Assembly (NCBI GenBank): GCA_030248215.1
Contig: JASANG010003851.1
Span: forward strand, 1 to 64,000
Source: Enoplolaimus lenunculus
Taxonomy: Eukaryota; Nematoda; Enoplea; Enoplida; Thoracostomopsidae
DNA length: 64,000 nt
Reading direction: 5' to 3'
Below are positions 1-10,950 of this stretch, in pieces. Numbering within the stretch: position 1 is the first letter of the stretch; every line of letters begins with the position of its first letter. A program made the translations under genes and the position numbers. The notes below the pieces were generated by a model. It was not told the origin of the DNA. It saw only the letters and a list, made by a program, of their open reading frames with translations, and did not search any database.

Positions 1-297
1 AAAGGAACGAATGTTTGTATTAACTTTTACACTGGCGCACGCATTATAACGTGGATGACCCATAAATGGTGTCCGCTTAGAACATTTTGTCGTTTAATTA
101 TTTTGCATTTTACTGGGCATATTTGATGTCACAAATATTGCGTTTTATGCAATGCAGCGGTTTCTTACAAACCAGTTTCGAATTATATTTCCTTATGGGA
201 TGTGCAGGTGTACCAGATGAAGGCTGACATCCCTGGTCCATAACAGGGCCGGTAGGATCGTTGACAAAATTACATTGCCAATTGCGTATGCCTACAG
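1..297. other. presumed intron upstream of the SLC22 exon
   Basis: No coding exon or repeat is recognised here. The next exon starts after an acceptor CAG ending at 297, so this stretch is probably intron of the SLC22-like gene, whose 5' half must lie outside the window. Confidence 0.4.
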
Positions 298-3200
298 GTT
301 TGTCAATTCGATGGTTTACTACGGTCTCGCATATCACGTGTCATCATTTGCTGGTAACCTGTTTTTGAACAATGCAATTTCTGGCGCCGTGGAAATTCCC
401 GGTTACCTCATCAGTGTTCCGTTGCTCATGTGGGGCCGAAAACGTGCCCTGATATTGACACTTGCTTTGGCTGGAATTTTGTTTCTTATTGCTGTGCCGT
501 ATCCTGAAAGTTAGTTTTATTGTAAACCACAGATACATTTAGATTTATATGACTGGCCCATGAAGGGTTCTGAAAACCAAAGCTGCACGCTGCCCGCGTC
601 TAACGCTGGTACAGGTAAGAAAATAAAGTTTTATCCTGTTTAAAACATTGATGAGAAACTGGAAACCGGATAATTTAGAAAAACATGAAATTTAAACCGT
701 TTTGGTTCAGAAAGAGGTCTTAAAAGACAAATTGTGATGAAACCGTAAAGAAATGTGTGGTTTTTGCGCTCATAATTGCAACGACTCTGTACGTACAACA
801 ATGTTTTGATTCACTGATCACCCATCGCCAAACAACCTAGATTTAACGGTGCTCGGTTAATGTGCAATATTATCCGGTGTATATTTCTTTCGAAACACTA
901 ACAAACAATCTAAGAGTCTAACTTTGAATCATGCAAAGCAAACAATGAGTGTTTAAACTTTGAAAAATAATACCAAACGCTTTTTGTTAAAATAGACTGC
1001 TTACAGATGCGAAAAGTGTTTTACAGATGCGAAAAGTGTTTACGTCACAGCATTTTGTTAGCTCGGGCAATTTGTTTGAAATTTTGTATTGAAAAAAGCT
1101 GCGTCAAACGAGAAAACCTGTTGAAATAGCGAGAATTTGTTGAGTTCAGGCGTACAGCACATTTATATTATTTAGGTTGTAACTGATCAGATTGAATACG
1201 AAAACTATTTTCTGATATTCGATGAGGTTGGAACTCTGACTGAATTTGCAATCTGCCCGTAATTTCTATATTATTTCCAGATCTCAAACCATTATCGTTA
1301 TTTTTCTTCTTTCTTGGTCGATTTGCAGTAACAACCAGTTATGCCGTTGTCTATTGTATCACGTCAGATTTGTACCCAACTGTAGTTCGAACCACTGCAC
1401 AAGCCACTGGAAGCATGTGCGCTCGCATTGGTTCAATTATTGCGCCTTACATTTTGATCATTCCTGGTTGGGTAAAAACAGCATGAAATCTTTCAGTTTT
1501 GTTTTAATTTGGCTTAATTTAAACTCTGTATTGCCTTTTTAGTGGCCCAGAGGCAACCATGTGCCTATATGCATGACCCGAATGAGTATGTTTTGATTAT
1601 CATGTTTGCGTTAAACTGGAGTTACCTCGGAGCCGGAGCCGCTACCAAATGGGACTGAATTATAATACGTAAAGCTAACCATCAACATCAGCTGCGGTAT
1701 ACGTAACGACAAATATGATGGCTAACAGTGGCGAAATAATATTGTGTAGTGTGTGCAGCAAATCGTGGGAAAATAAAAAATACCGTCTACAGTATTTTCT
1801 TGGTTTCATATATTTCAAATTGGAATCAACCGTGAGTCAAATTCGGTTTTGCCAAGGTCAAACGTGCGACTCAGTTAATCGAATTTGACTCTGGCGAAGT
1901 GGAATTGAACTCAGCTTGTGTAGTTTCAGAAAGCCTATCTTGGACAGAGTCAATTTGACTCACCATTTAGTGCAGTGTAAATGTGCAAAGCTCTTCGTTA
2001 AACAACAAACCAAATCTATATTATAGAATACTAATAATAATAAAAATACAAATAATGAATAATATATCGGAAAAATATAATAACAAATATTATATTAATA
2101 TTGTTATATTATTACCGTTATCAATTTTGGTGCAGTTTATACGTCAGTAGAAACAAAAGCACAATTCAGTTTAGTAGCCAGCTCGACACATGCTATTAAA
2201 GGAGCAGGTCAAATGACGTAAAGGGATGAAATTTTTGTAGGGTGCGAGGGTGACCCTCTGATCCCTTATTTGCTTGATAAAGAGTATTGTAATGACCCTA
2301 ATAAGAGAGGGGGACTGATATTTATTTGGCCTCTCCAGAGGGTACCCCTGTTATTCAGTTACGGACAGCTTAAGCGATAATGCAAGGTTACTTTGGAATG
2401 TTACTTTCAAAACTTAAGTAAGCTTTAATGTTTCGACCCTTGTATAGAACATTGTCGAATCTTTTCCGGAGGGGCTATAATAAAGTCAGTTTAAGCTTTA
2501 GACTAATTTTTTGCTTAGGCTTAGGCTTAGGCTTAGCCTTAGAAATAGGCTCATCCATACGTTTAGGCTTACGCTTACGCTTAAACTTAGGAATATGCTT
2601 ATACTACTGTTCCGGCCCTGTTCTGTACTTGGGCCAAAGTTTCTAACACAACTTTATTAGAGCCTGAAGTCATTTATGCGCTAGAATTAGGGATAATTGA
2701 CATTTATGGACTCTAATTAGGGTTTATGGACTCTATCCCCTAACGGACTCTTATTAGGGATACAGACTCCTATTGATTGGGACTCAAAATGGGATCCCTC
2801 TTATCGGGTCACTACAGTAAATGTAAAGCATGTTCATATTAGATATACGAGGCCAAAACCAAATCGTTTTGATGGCAAAACATATATTAAGTTCAATACC
2901 AACTCTTGGTTAAAGGCTATTAAAATAATCCATTGCTTTATGCCTGAAGGTAAAATGATAAGATTCGTCAAATAATCCACCTGAACATAATCATGTGCTC
3001 TTAAGAAGTCTTTATATCCGTGTCCGGATGGCTGAAGTGACTCGTGCGTTGCAAACAAACCACATTGTGCTTTTGTTCGAAAGTTGGTGGCGAACCAAAA
3101 TTCAGGAGAGTGATATACTTGGTGACTCTCGTTCTCTGAACGCCATTACGAGAAGAGGTATTCTGTTAGCTGTGAGTCGGCCCTCCTTGTTATGCTTTTT

Positions 3201-3447
3201 AAGCCAACGATCCCATAGACATATCTGCACAAATGTGTAATTAATATTTGACAATCCACTAATTTTCCAGTTTGGCGAGAAAGGAAGCAACGAGTACGAG
3301 CAAATGAAGCCCATTCCCACGGTGATTTTTGGAATTTTTTCAATTTCCGCTGCGTTGCTGACGTTCTTGCTTCCTGAAACTCGAGGCGATTTGATGCCTG
3401 AAACACTGCCTGAAGGACTCAGTCGGATGTCGTCGTTTGAAAAGTAG
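298..3447 (+). CDS. SLC22-like organic ion transporter, 3' exons (partial gene)
   Basis: This is the 3' half of a major-facilitator transporter of the SLC22 type (organic cation, anion or carnitine carriers of the plasma membrane). Four coding blocks can be read: 298-509, 543-614, 1281-1471 and 3271-3447, with the stop TAG at 3445. Block 1 has FVNSMVYYGL (TM7) and EIPGYLISVPLLMWGRKRAL (TM8 and its GRKR loop). Block 3 has SDLYPTVVRTTAQATGS and ARIGSIIAP, which match the SLC22 E/D-L-Y-P-T-V-x-R signature before TM11. Block 4 has TM12 and FLLPETRG, then an acidic tail. Splice phases agree: 1 between blocks 1 and 2 and between 2 and 3, 0 between 3 and 4. The gap between blocks 1 and 2 is only 33 nt and keeps the reading frame, with a TAG at 512-514, so it is either a tiny intron or an in-frame stop. 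The substrate cannot be told. The last intron is swollen by MITEs. Confidence 0.8.
1794..1985. mobile_element. diverged copy of the AGTCAAATTTGACTC palindromic MITE
   Basis: Inward-facing runs of GAGTCAAATT and AATTTGACTC, with the shared core CGAATTTGACTCTGGCG and the words TTGTGTAGTTTCAG and AAAGCCTAT, match the better-preserved copy at 49234-49419. It lies in the last intron of the SLC22-like gene and its tips are worn. Confidence 0.6.
1986..2286. other. intronic AT-rich spacer
   Basis: An AATAATAATA-rich stretch near 2030-2110 and unremarkable sequence follow. No exon, tRNA or repeat family is recognised. Confidence 0.4.
2287..2817 (+). mobile_element. TA-target MITE, CTGTAGTGACCC family
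   Basis: A worn 5' tip (TTGTAATGACCCTAATAAGA) and a 3' tip ending GGGTCACTACAG are flanked on both sides by TA, as expected of Tc1/mariner-type target duplication. The inside matches the copy at 48176-48608 (GGCCTCTCCAGAGGGTACC, ATGCAAGGTTA, GGACTCTTATTAGGGATA) but is interrupted by the TTAGGC-core element at about 2438-2634. It sits in the last SLC22 intron. Confidence 0.8.
2438..2634 (-). mobile_element. TTAGGC-core MITE nested in the preceding MITE
   Basis: The ends read CCTTGTATAGAACA and TGTTCTGTACTTGGG, which are inverted. The core is a run of TTAGGC and its variants (three perfect units near 2514-2533). The sister element at 48176-48608 lacks this block at the same point, so that copy serves as an empty site. 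Related copies lie at 3501-3682, 46546-46965 and 57962-58166. Confidence 0.75.
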
Positions 3448-3500
3448 GAATTTTCCCCAAGACTTTAATGCCCCTATTCATATCAGGTGTAAATATTTGC

Positions 3501-3682
3501 GGCCAATATACAGAACAGGGGCGGAACAGTATTCATATTCCCAAGGATAAGCCTAAGCGTAAAAATGAGTTTATTCCTATGTAAAGCATAAGCCTAGCCT
3601 GCAAGAAATTAGTCTAAAGCTTAAGCGTATTCCATTCTCGTCGCACAGAAAAAACATCCCGCCCCTGATCTTTACATGGGTC
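3501..3682 (+). mobile_element. TTAGGC-core MITE, decayed copy
   Basis: It starts GGCCAATATACAGAACAGG and ends CTGATCTTTACATGGGTC, the diverged inverted ends of the family. Inside are GATAAGCCTAAGCG and TTAGTCTAAAGCTTAAGCG, shared with the copies at 46 and 58 kb. It begins about 50 bp after the SLC22 stop codon. Confidence 0.65.
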
Positions 3683-4448
3683 ATATTTGAAGAGCAAACT
3701 TTAGGATTTTGAACAAAGTTGCAGCATTCAGTTCTTGCCGTCAAAAAATTTCCATCCGTGTAAATTGCAAATGCACTGCAAATGTCAATGAATGTATAAT
3801 ACTTTTATAGCAGCGTAAATTAGCGTAACTCTGTCCCAATGTCTATAAGGACCATAAGCCTATAAGGGACCACCACAGCTACCCCGGCTTGTTTAAAGCC
3901 AGAACCTGCTGCATTTCTGTAAGGTAAGGAAAATGAAACGCCTTCTCAAACGGCAATAAACGATTAATAGTTTTTCAAAGTGAAATTGAATTAATTTAAG
4001 ACATTTCCATACGTTTGCCAAACAGTCGTTGAAAAACATCACTCGAGACAAAGTGGAACCAACGACAACTGCATCCGAGGAGACGATGCATCGCATGGAA
4101 GAGAACCGAGTTTAAGTTTGCGAAATAAAAGTTTAAAAGCTTTCAAAAACAAACGAGACTGGCACACAGCGTATAACCGGATAGAATTTGAACTACATTC
4201 TTGACCACATTTGTTATTGGATTTGGTTTTTTCAGCGTATATTGTGAAAAATTGTCCCATCTGTCCCAATTATATTTTTTGAATGTGCTCCCGGTACATT
4301 TCTGTCTTAAAGTAACATTGGCCGTTACTGCCATATAAGTTTTCTTTAATAATTTAGTCTGCAATGAAAACATTTCTATTCTTAAATATTGCTGGAATGG
4401 ATACTGTCATAAGCTAGGTCCTGCGGTGGGCCTTGTGTATGAAAAGTA
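3683..4448. other. unassigned intergenic sequence
   Basis: I see no exon with credible splice sites and no repeat shared with the rest of the window. Short frames on the minus strand here look like chance. Confidence 0.4.
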
Positions 4449-4684
4449 CTGTAGTGTCCCGAATAAGAGGTGGGGTTGATATTTATTTGGCCTCTCCAGA
4501 GGGTTCCCATGTTATTCGGTTACGGACTGTTATTTGTTTTTAACCAGCCCTCCGCCGCCCTTCGTTACTAATATATATTCGGCGATGCAACTATCCTTTG
4601 AATTAAACATTTATTGGCCTTGTAGCAAAAGCTTCAAAATGGCGACCCCCTCTTATTACCCTCCTTATGTTCGGGTCACTACAG
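4449..4684 (+). mobile_element. TA-target MITE, CTGTAGTGACCC family, short copy
   Basis: The 236-bp copy has tips CTGTAGTGTCCCGAATAAGA and GGGTCACTACAG, and TA on each side. The GGCCTCTCCAGAGGGTTCC and GTTATTCGGTTACGGACTG blocks are shared with 48176-48608, and the middle is internally deleted relative to that copy. Confidence 0.85.
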
Positions 4685-4759
4685 TAGTTTAGTGTTTGAA
4701 TACTCCGGTGCCGTCCGTCATACGGCATTGTAACGCTAAGCACATGAACAATCGAATTT

Positions 4760-4905
4760 TTTGCTATCAGGATATCAGACAATTCTTGCCGGATATTTAT
4801 TCGGATATCCGAAATTAATTTCCAATTGTCAATTTTGCGTTTTGTAGCTTTCCGAACCTCAATTTTCGTTTCTTAAGGGCACTTTTTAACTTGTAAGTAC
4901 GCTGA
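4760..4905 (-). mobile_element. GATATCCG-type MITE end fragment
   Basis: It holds GGATATTTATTCGGATATCC and TTTCCGAACCTCAATTTTCG, which is the reverse complement of the right end of the element at 47085-48860. Only one end is visible. Confidence 0.5.
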
Positions 4906-5116
4906 CCCACAGGCCGATTATTTTGTGGGCTTGAAACATACAATTCTAAAGATAGTTATTTATTATGCAACTGCTTGAACAGTATCCGGTATTCAGTTTA
5001 TTAGATTGCTACTGACTAACAAATGTTTGCGTTATCAACCTGGAATTAAAGTTGATTTGATGTGTCTCCGTATGATTAAAACAACAACAACATAAAATCT
5101 ATCGAATGTCACGCAC

Positions 5117-5425
5117 CCTAGAACTCAGGGTACAACTGAAGGTCTGCCTCCGGCTCCGGCAGAAAATGGACTTTCCGCCTCCAGCTCCGGCCGACACTCG
5201 GACTTCAACCTTTTGATGAAAGGCAAAAAACGTTTCGTTTAATACAACGTATAGTTGCAATACCGGATGTATATTAGTAAACCAAGGGTGGCGGAGGGCA
5301 GGTTGAAAATATATAACAGTCCGTAACCGAATAACAGGGTGGTACCCTCTGGAGAGGCCAAAAAATAGCACCAGCAAGTTTCGTTAAGCTCCGGCTCCGG
5401 TATTTTTCACCCCCGTTTGCGCCCT
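5117..5425. mobile_element. GGAGCCGG-type MITE copy with an inserted CTGTAGTGACCC fragment
   Basis: The left tip is CAGGGTACAACTGAAGG and the right tip ends GTTTGCGCCCTG, with CTCCGGCTCCGG clusters just inside both tips. About 5265-5365 (GTAACCGAATAACAGGGTGG, CTCTGGAGAGGCC) is a truncated, reverse-oriented end of the TA-target family. Confidence 0.55.
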
Positions 5426-5527
5426 GTTATGCAACTTCGGTAGCAAAATTGTGCATAATTTTCCTAAATCTATCTTTCTAGCCCGTTTCGATTAACATTT
5501 GTCACAATTTTCATCAAACAGATATGG

Positions 5528-6540
5528 CAAGGTGCAACTTGAGGTGAAAAATGCCGGAGCCGCAGGTCAACGAAACTTGTCGGAGCCGGAGGTGAGACGA
5601 AATTAGGTAGAAAAATGATGGTTAATTAATTTCAGCCAATATCTGCAATATGGTTGTTGTTAAGTTGTTTGGTTTTACGCTAATTTCATGGCGAATTTTC
5701 GGAAATTCTTTCCTGAAAATTGTGACAAAAGTAAAACGAAACGCGCTAAACAGATAAATTTTGCAAAATTTTACTACCGAAATTGCCACAACCTACGGCA
5801 AAAATTCTACCGGAGCCGGAGGCCGTTTCTGCCGTGGTTTTACTCTAATTTCATGGCGAGTTTGGTTTTACGCTAATTTCATGGCGAAATTTCGGAAATT
5901 CTTTCTTGAAAGACAAAAGCAAAACGAAACGCGCCAAACAGATAAATTTTGCAAAACTTTACTACCGAAATTGCCGCAACCTTAAAAGTGATAAAGTAGC
6001 GCTTAAAAATGAATTTTTAACAATTTGTGCCATACTCCATAATTGATCATATGTTTCCACCTACTGTATTTGTTTCAGGATTTTGTCATTCTAATATGTT
6101 GCGTTTGCAGTATTTTAAAAGTGATAAAGTAGCGCTTAAAAATGAATTTTTAACAATTTATGCCATACTCCATAATTGATCATATGTTTCCACCTACTGT
6201 ATTTGTTTCAGGATTTTGTCATTCTAATATGTTGCGTTTGCAGCATTTTAAAAGTGATAAAGTAGCGCATAAAAATGAATTTTTAACAACAAGATTGCCA
6301 AAATTTAACAACAAGATTGCCAAAATTTTCAATTTGTACCATACTCCATAAATTATCATATGTTTCCACCTACTGTATTTGTTTCAGGATTTTGTCATTC
6401 TAATATGTTGCGTTTGCAGCATTTTAAAAGTGATAAAGTAGCGCTTAAAAATGAATTTTTAACAAATATTTTTTATTTTCCGGTTCCGGTATTTGTTTAA
6501 CTTTCCGGTTCCAGTATTTTATAATTCCGGTTGCACCCAG
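5528..6540. mobile_element. composite GGAGCCGG / GGTTCCGG MITE region
   Basis: The left tip is CAAGGTGCAACTTGAGG and the right tip ends AATTCCGGTTGCACCC. Subterminal CCGGAGCCGG clusters lie at the left (5551-5590, 5812-5822) and CCGGTTCCGG at the right. The inside holds a duplicated block (5683-5780 and 5875-5985 share TTTCATGGCGAA and GACAAAAG...GCGCCAAACAG) and the 131-bp tandem array annotated separately. Frames here (for example 5688-5876) are element sequence, not genes. Confidence 0.5.
5983..6463 (+). repeat. 131-bp tandem repeat, about 3.4 copies
   Basis: The unit begins TTAAAAGTGATAAAGTAGCG and contains CATACTCCATAATTGATCAT and TTTCCACCTACTGTATTTG. Units start near 5983, 6114, 6246 and 6419; the third has about 40 extra bases repeating AACAACAAGATTGCCAAAAT. 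A diverged single unit lies at about 30860-30960. Confidence 0.85.
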
Positions 6541-6544
6541 ATTA

Positions 6545-6656
6545 GGGATAATTGAGATTTACTTGTGGAACCTAATTAAGGTTTAGAAAATCACCCACTT
6601 TGATTCGTTTTGATTGAACTCAAAATGGGGACCCCCTCTTATTCGGGTCACTACAG
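6545..6656 (+). mobile_element. 3' end of a CTGTAGTGACCC-family MITE
   Basis: The right tip is CTTATTCGGGTCACTACAG followed by TA. Upstream are GATTAGGGATAATTGA and ACTCAAAATGGGGACCCC as in 48176-48608. The left half is missing. Confidence 0.7.
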
Positions 6657-6810
6657 TATGCTACAAGCGTTCGACGTGAAATAAAAACGATACGAAATGC
6701 ATAAAAATGTTAAAAATTGCGATGTATGCGCTAATTAAAGCCAGGTTAAGTTTACATGCCGCAATTGTGGACAGAAAACAAGATAACTTTTTCAAGTTTA
6801 GTTTTACACT

Positions 6811-7296
6811 TAACCCCTTCTCACATTGAGTTGCCTATAGGCAACTTAGCGCAATGTATATACGTTAAATAATATATCGCACCGTGTTTAACAATTGCAA
6901 CACGTATACATAGTGCTAAATCACCACAAGACGTGAGAGCCCCCTCGGGCTCGAGCGTCAAGCTCCTATAGCTGAGTGGTGATGATATACGCCTCCCACT
7001 CCAGTCACCGGAGTTCGAATCCTAGCATAAAAGTAGGTCTCAGTGAAAATAGAAAATATTCATGTGAGAAAGGGTTAAGCGAAAAATTTTCAGTTTAGGA
7101 GTGCGAGACATATACCATTACCACTCAGCTATAGGAGCTTGACGCTCGAGCCCGAGGGGGCTCACATCTTGTGGTGATTTAATACTATGTATACGTGTTG
7201 CAATTGTTCTACACGGTGCGATATATATTATTTAACGTATATACACTGCGCTGAGTTGCCTATAGGCAACTCAATGTGAGAAGGTGTTAACCATCA
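6811..7296. mobile_element. foldback element with tRNA-like core
   Basis: Two inverted arms of roughly 200 bp face each other. The outer left end reads TTAACCCCTTCTCACATTGA and the right end reads its complement before TTAACC. Both arms hold GTTGCCTATAGGCAAC and GACGCTCGAGCCCGAGG or its complement. Between the arms, about 6970-7025 reads like the body of a tRNA: CTATAGCTGAGTGGTGATGA (A-box position) and GGAGTTCGAATCC (B box, TpsiC arm). A third copy is at about 43190-43400. This looks like a tRNA-derived module that became a self-complementary repeat; a working tRNA is unlikely. Confidence 0.65.
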
Positions 7297-7314
7297 TTTT
7301 TACTAATTAATTTC

Positions 7315-7731
7315 GCCTCACCTCCGGCTCCGGCAAGTTTCGTTGACATCCGGCTCCGGTATTTTTCACCTCCAGTTGCACCCTTCTATGCACTAACACC
7401 AGGGTACGACCGGAGGTCTGCATGTGGCTCCGGTAAAATTTTTGCCGGCGATTCCGGCAATTTCGGTAGTAAACTTTGCATAATTTTGCAAAATTGATCT
7501 ATTAACCGGGTTTCGTTTTACTTTTGTCACAATTTTCATGAAAGAATTTCCGAAATTTCGCAAAAATATTACCGTAAAACCAAACAATTTAACAACATTG
7601 GAGATATATATTGGCTAAAATTAACTATATAAATTAACTATCATTTTTACTGCATAATTTCGCCTCACCTCCTGCTCCGGCAAGTTTCGTTGACCTTCGG
7701 CTCCGGTATTTTACACTTCCGGTTACACTCT
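7315..7731. mobile_element. GGAGCCGG-type MITE ends, two adjacent pieces
   Basis: The right end of one copy (CTCCGGCTCCGGCAAG to CAGTTGCACCC, 7315-7383) is followed by a fuller copy at 7400-7731 with left tip CAGGGTACGACCGG and right tip CTTCCGGTTACACTC. The left and right flanks do not form a clear target duplication. Confidence 0.5.
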
Positions 7732-7965
7732 AGTAGTATTAAGTTATATATAATTTATGAGAAATTGCGTATCAAACAGGAAACGGCGATAAAAATCAAT
7801 TTTCACCGGAGCTGGAAAAGGTACTGATTAAACATAACACACGATTTTAATTCACTCTATACTCAGTGCCGTGGTACCGTTGCAATAAAATTAACTGACC
7901 GATGATGCCGGTTATTCATTTCGTGTTATAAAAATGGTACAAAAAACTACTCGTTTCCACCCGTC

Positions 7966-8225
7966 TCAAATACGGCACACAGTATATATCAAAAAGTATA
8001 GTTAATTAGCAGTATATATCACAAAGCATTATATGCAGAGTATGGGATGTGAATAAAGGTTTTTTACCCGATCCACGCATTTACACAGGAAAATAATACG
8101 GCACACAATATATATCAAAAAGTATAGTTAATGAGCAGTATATATCACAAAGCATTATATGCAGAGTATGGGATGTGGGTAAACGTTTTTTGCTCGATCC
8201 ATGCTTTACACAGAAAAATCAGAAT
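7966..8225 (+). repeat. two-copy tandem duplication, unit about 125 bp
   Basis: Both copies contain TATATATCAAAAAGTATAGT and TATGCAGAGTATGGGATGTG in the same order, starting near 7970 and 8098, with few differences. No function is visible. Confidence 0.85.
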
Positions 8226-9574
8226 TTCTGTTAAGCGCGGGTTTATCCACGCTAAAAAGATCAAACCATGACCCACCTTTTACCCATTCCTGAACTTAGA
8301 CCAGTATTTTAAAGATCGCTGATGATTTGCACTTTAATGAAGTTTTGCGTTATAGCTGTTATGAATGCAACGCATGAAAGAGCTTGCTAGAAACAGCATA
8401 ATTTCACACCCAACTAAACTGAGCACACAACTTTTGCTTTTTCAACAATCACAGACTAGCTTAGAAAATCGCTTATGTTTCGCAAGTTAACTAAAGGTTT
8501 ATCACGTGTAAATACTGTGAATTTTTTACCCATGTGGGTAAAGTCAGCCCCACTCTGATTATATCCAGAATTGCACACGAAATGTTGCACAACCTTATAA
8601 CAAAGCGATAGCAATTCAAACAAAGCTGAATAAAGTGTGTTATTTCTGTCATGCAAAAATCTTATCAATGTGACTACTCCTATTCATTTACGTTAGGTTA
8701 AACTGTAAACGGCTATTTTAACAAAACGGAAAACATTCGCTCACAATGATTTGTTAGCCCCAGTTAGCGCGAGCTACGACCCTGTCATATGTACCGGGCC
8801 CTATATCCTGGCTTCTGTAAAGAATCTAGGCTCGGGACAACTCTGTTTTTAGTCTCAGGTTTCAGCAATTCAGGCAATCGTAGATGTTTCTAGGCTCAGT
8901 CAATTAAATACTAATACAAAATATTATGCAAATACTTAACTGTACAGAAATATCAATGCGGCACAAACAAAACAAAAATATGTATACAGTATCACCACAC
9001 ATTTTTGACATAAACGCAGAAACATACATTGCATTCATAGACAAAGGCCGAAAGATTTATAAACAAAACCCATGCTTAAATATTTTTGCTTATAAAAAGT
9101 TTGCCTTCGTTATACCCATACTCATGCATAAATTAATGAAGCTGGTTTTCTGGCAAACCATATGTGAACATTGCCCCTCAAGACGACACAATTAACTTTA
9201 ATGTTCTGGCCGACTTTTTGGCTGACATCCACATAATATTTTTAATTTTGTCTGAGAGACACTCATGAGATTCATCTTATATATTTTTGATAAAACTATG
9301 CCGCCAACGGCCCATGTTATTTAATGGCGTCCGTTTAGTCACGGCACAGCAACTTCTGCAAATTGCTGGGACGTCAGAACAATGTTTTAGCTTATATTTC
9401 TGCAGGCCAGTAGGAACAATTTCTAGCATGTATTTTGGCTGGATCATTTGGAACAGACGCGACAGTTTCGAGCCTATGTTTCCAGTGGGAAGGTCAGGGC
9501 AGGTTCGACAACTTTAAGCCTGCTTTTTAGCTGGATCGCTAAAAGCAGCTGCAACAGATTTGAAACTGAGATTA
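8226..9574. other. unassigned sequence
   Basis: There are no credible exons or repeat families. An open frame of 89 codons at 8926-9195 lacks recognisable motifs and supporting splice sites, so I do not call it a gene. Confidence 0.4.
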
Positions 9575-9890
9575 GGTTTATGCTTTGACCTAAGCTTAGG
9601 CTTTGGCTTAGGTTTATGCCTATGCCTAGGCTTAGGCTTAATTTAGGGCATAAAGCTTTAGGCTTAGGCTCAAGCTTTCGCTGAGTTGGCGGGGACAGCT
9701 TAGAATTTAGGCTGACTTAAGCTTCAGACTTACGACTTACGCTTAGGCTTTGGTTTAAACTGAAACGCAGCCTTGGGATACAGGCCTCTTAGGTTTAAGC
9801 TAACGCGTAGGCCTACGCTCAGGCTTAGGCTAAGGTTTATGCTTTAGGCTTAGACTTTGGCATACACTCGGACGTAGGCACAGATGTAAA
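9575..9890 (+). repeat. degenerate TTAGGC-type hexamer tract
   Basis: About 300 bp is dominated by CTTAGGCTT, GGCTTAGGTTTATGC and close variants, mostly in the TTAGGC orientation. It abuts the left arm of the large foldback. The same hexamer in the opposite orientation fills 13062-13800. Confidence 0.8.
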
Positions 9891-10763
9891 CGTGGAATGT
9901 TAATTAAACAAATTGTTGGACAATTCATGACGAACATTTATGAGCATCAAGTTTTATTTCAAATTGAGTTACTTAAGTAAATGCCGTAACTAAACGTACA
10001 TTGGCACGTTTTGGCGAAGAAGATCATTTTAAAAATGACCGCGCAGTGTTCGTGGATGTGGACGTTATCGTTGTTGTTATTGTTGTTTTTACTGCTGTTG
10101 CTACTCTTGTTACAGTTGTGTCGTCCATGTAGTCGCTGTGGTCGTTGTGCCATCGTTTCTGTTGTGTTTGCCGTCGTTACTGCTGCTTTTGTCGTTATCG
10201 TAGTTGCTGCCGTTCTCGGTCTTGTCATTGCTTCACCATTTTTGATGCCACCGTCTTCGCCGTTGTTGTTGTTACTATCGCTTCTGCTGTTGGTGCCGTT
10301 GTCGAGGTGTTGCCATTGTTCTTCTCGTCATTGTGGCCGGTTTTGTCTTCGTAGGTTTTTTCCATTGTTCTGTGTTCCTGTTATGGGTACTGCAAACGCC
10401 ACAACGCGCAACGACATAACGACCGCAGCGACTACAACGACGACACAACTGAAACAAGAGCAGCAACATCAGTAACACCGACAACGACCACAACAATGGC
10501 AACACGAAGACACCGCCACCAAGAACGACAATAATGACCGCAATGCCTACGACAAGTACGACGACGACAACACTGACAGTGCCAACAAAATGATGACAAC
10601 GAGCACAACCGCAATGATACCCACGTCAACGGCGATAACAGCGACGCACAGCAACAAAACTACCGCGACAAAACCGTTGAAACAGACTACAACAATCGAA
10701 ACACGACAACAACAATGGAAACACAACAAAGACGGCAACGATGAAATACAACTGCACAATAAC

Positions 10764-10950
10764 AACAATAACAACAGAAGCGACAATAACAACAACAATA
10801 ACAACAGAAGCGACAATAACAACAACAATAACAACAGAAGCGACAATAACAACAACAATAACAACAGAAGCGACAATAACAACAACAATAACAACAGAAG
10901 CGACAATAACAACAACAATAACAACAGAAGCGACAATAACAACAAGAATG
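10764..10950 (+). repeat. 30-bp tandem array, about 6 identical copies
   Basis: The unit contains AACAGAAGCGACAATAACAA. Successive 60-base blocks are identical, so the copies match perfectly or nearly so. In one frame it reads as RSD followed by seven Asn, repeated. It starts at the inner edge of the left foldback arm. Confidence 0.95.

Noticed and set aside
2505-2560. Interstitial telomere from a chromosome fusion
   Set aside because: The TTAGGC run sits inside an element with inverted ends and recurs with the same ends elsewhere.
8926-9195. 89-codon frame as a small gene
   Set aside because: No motif, no splice support, AT-rich codon use like the surrounding noncoding DNA.
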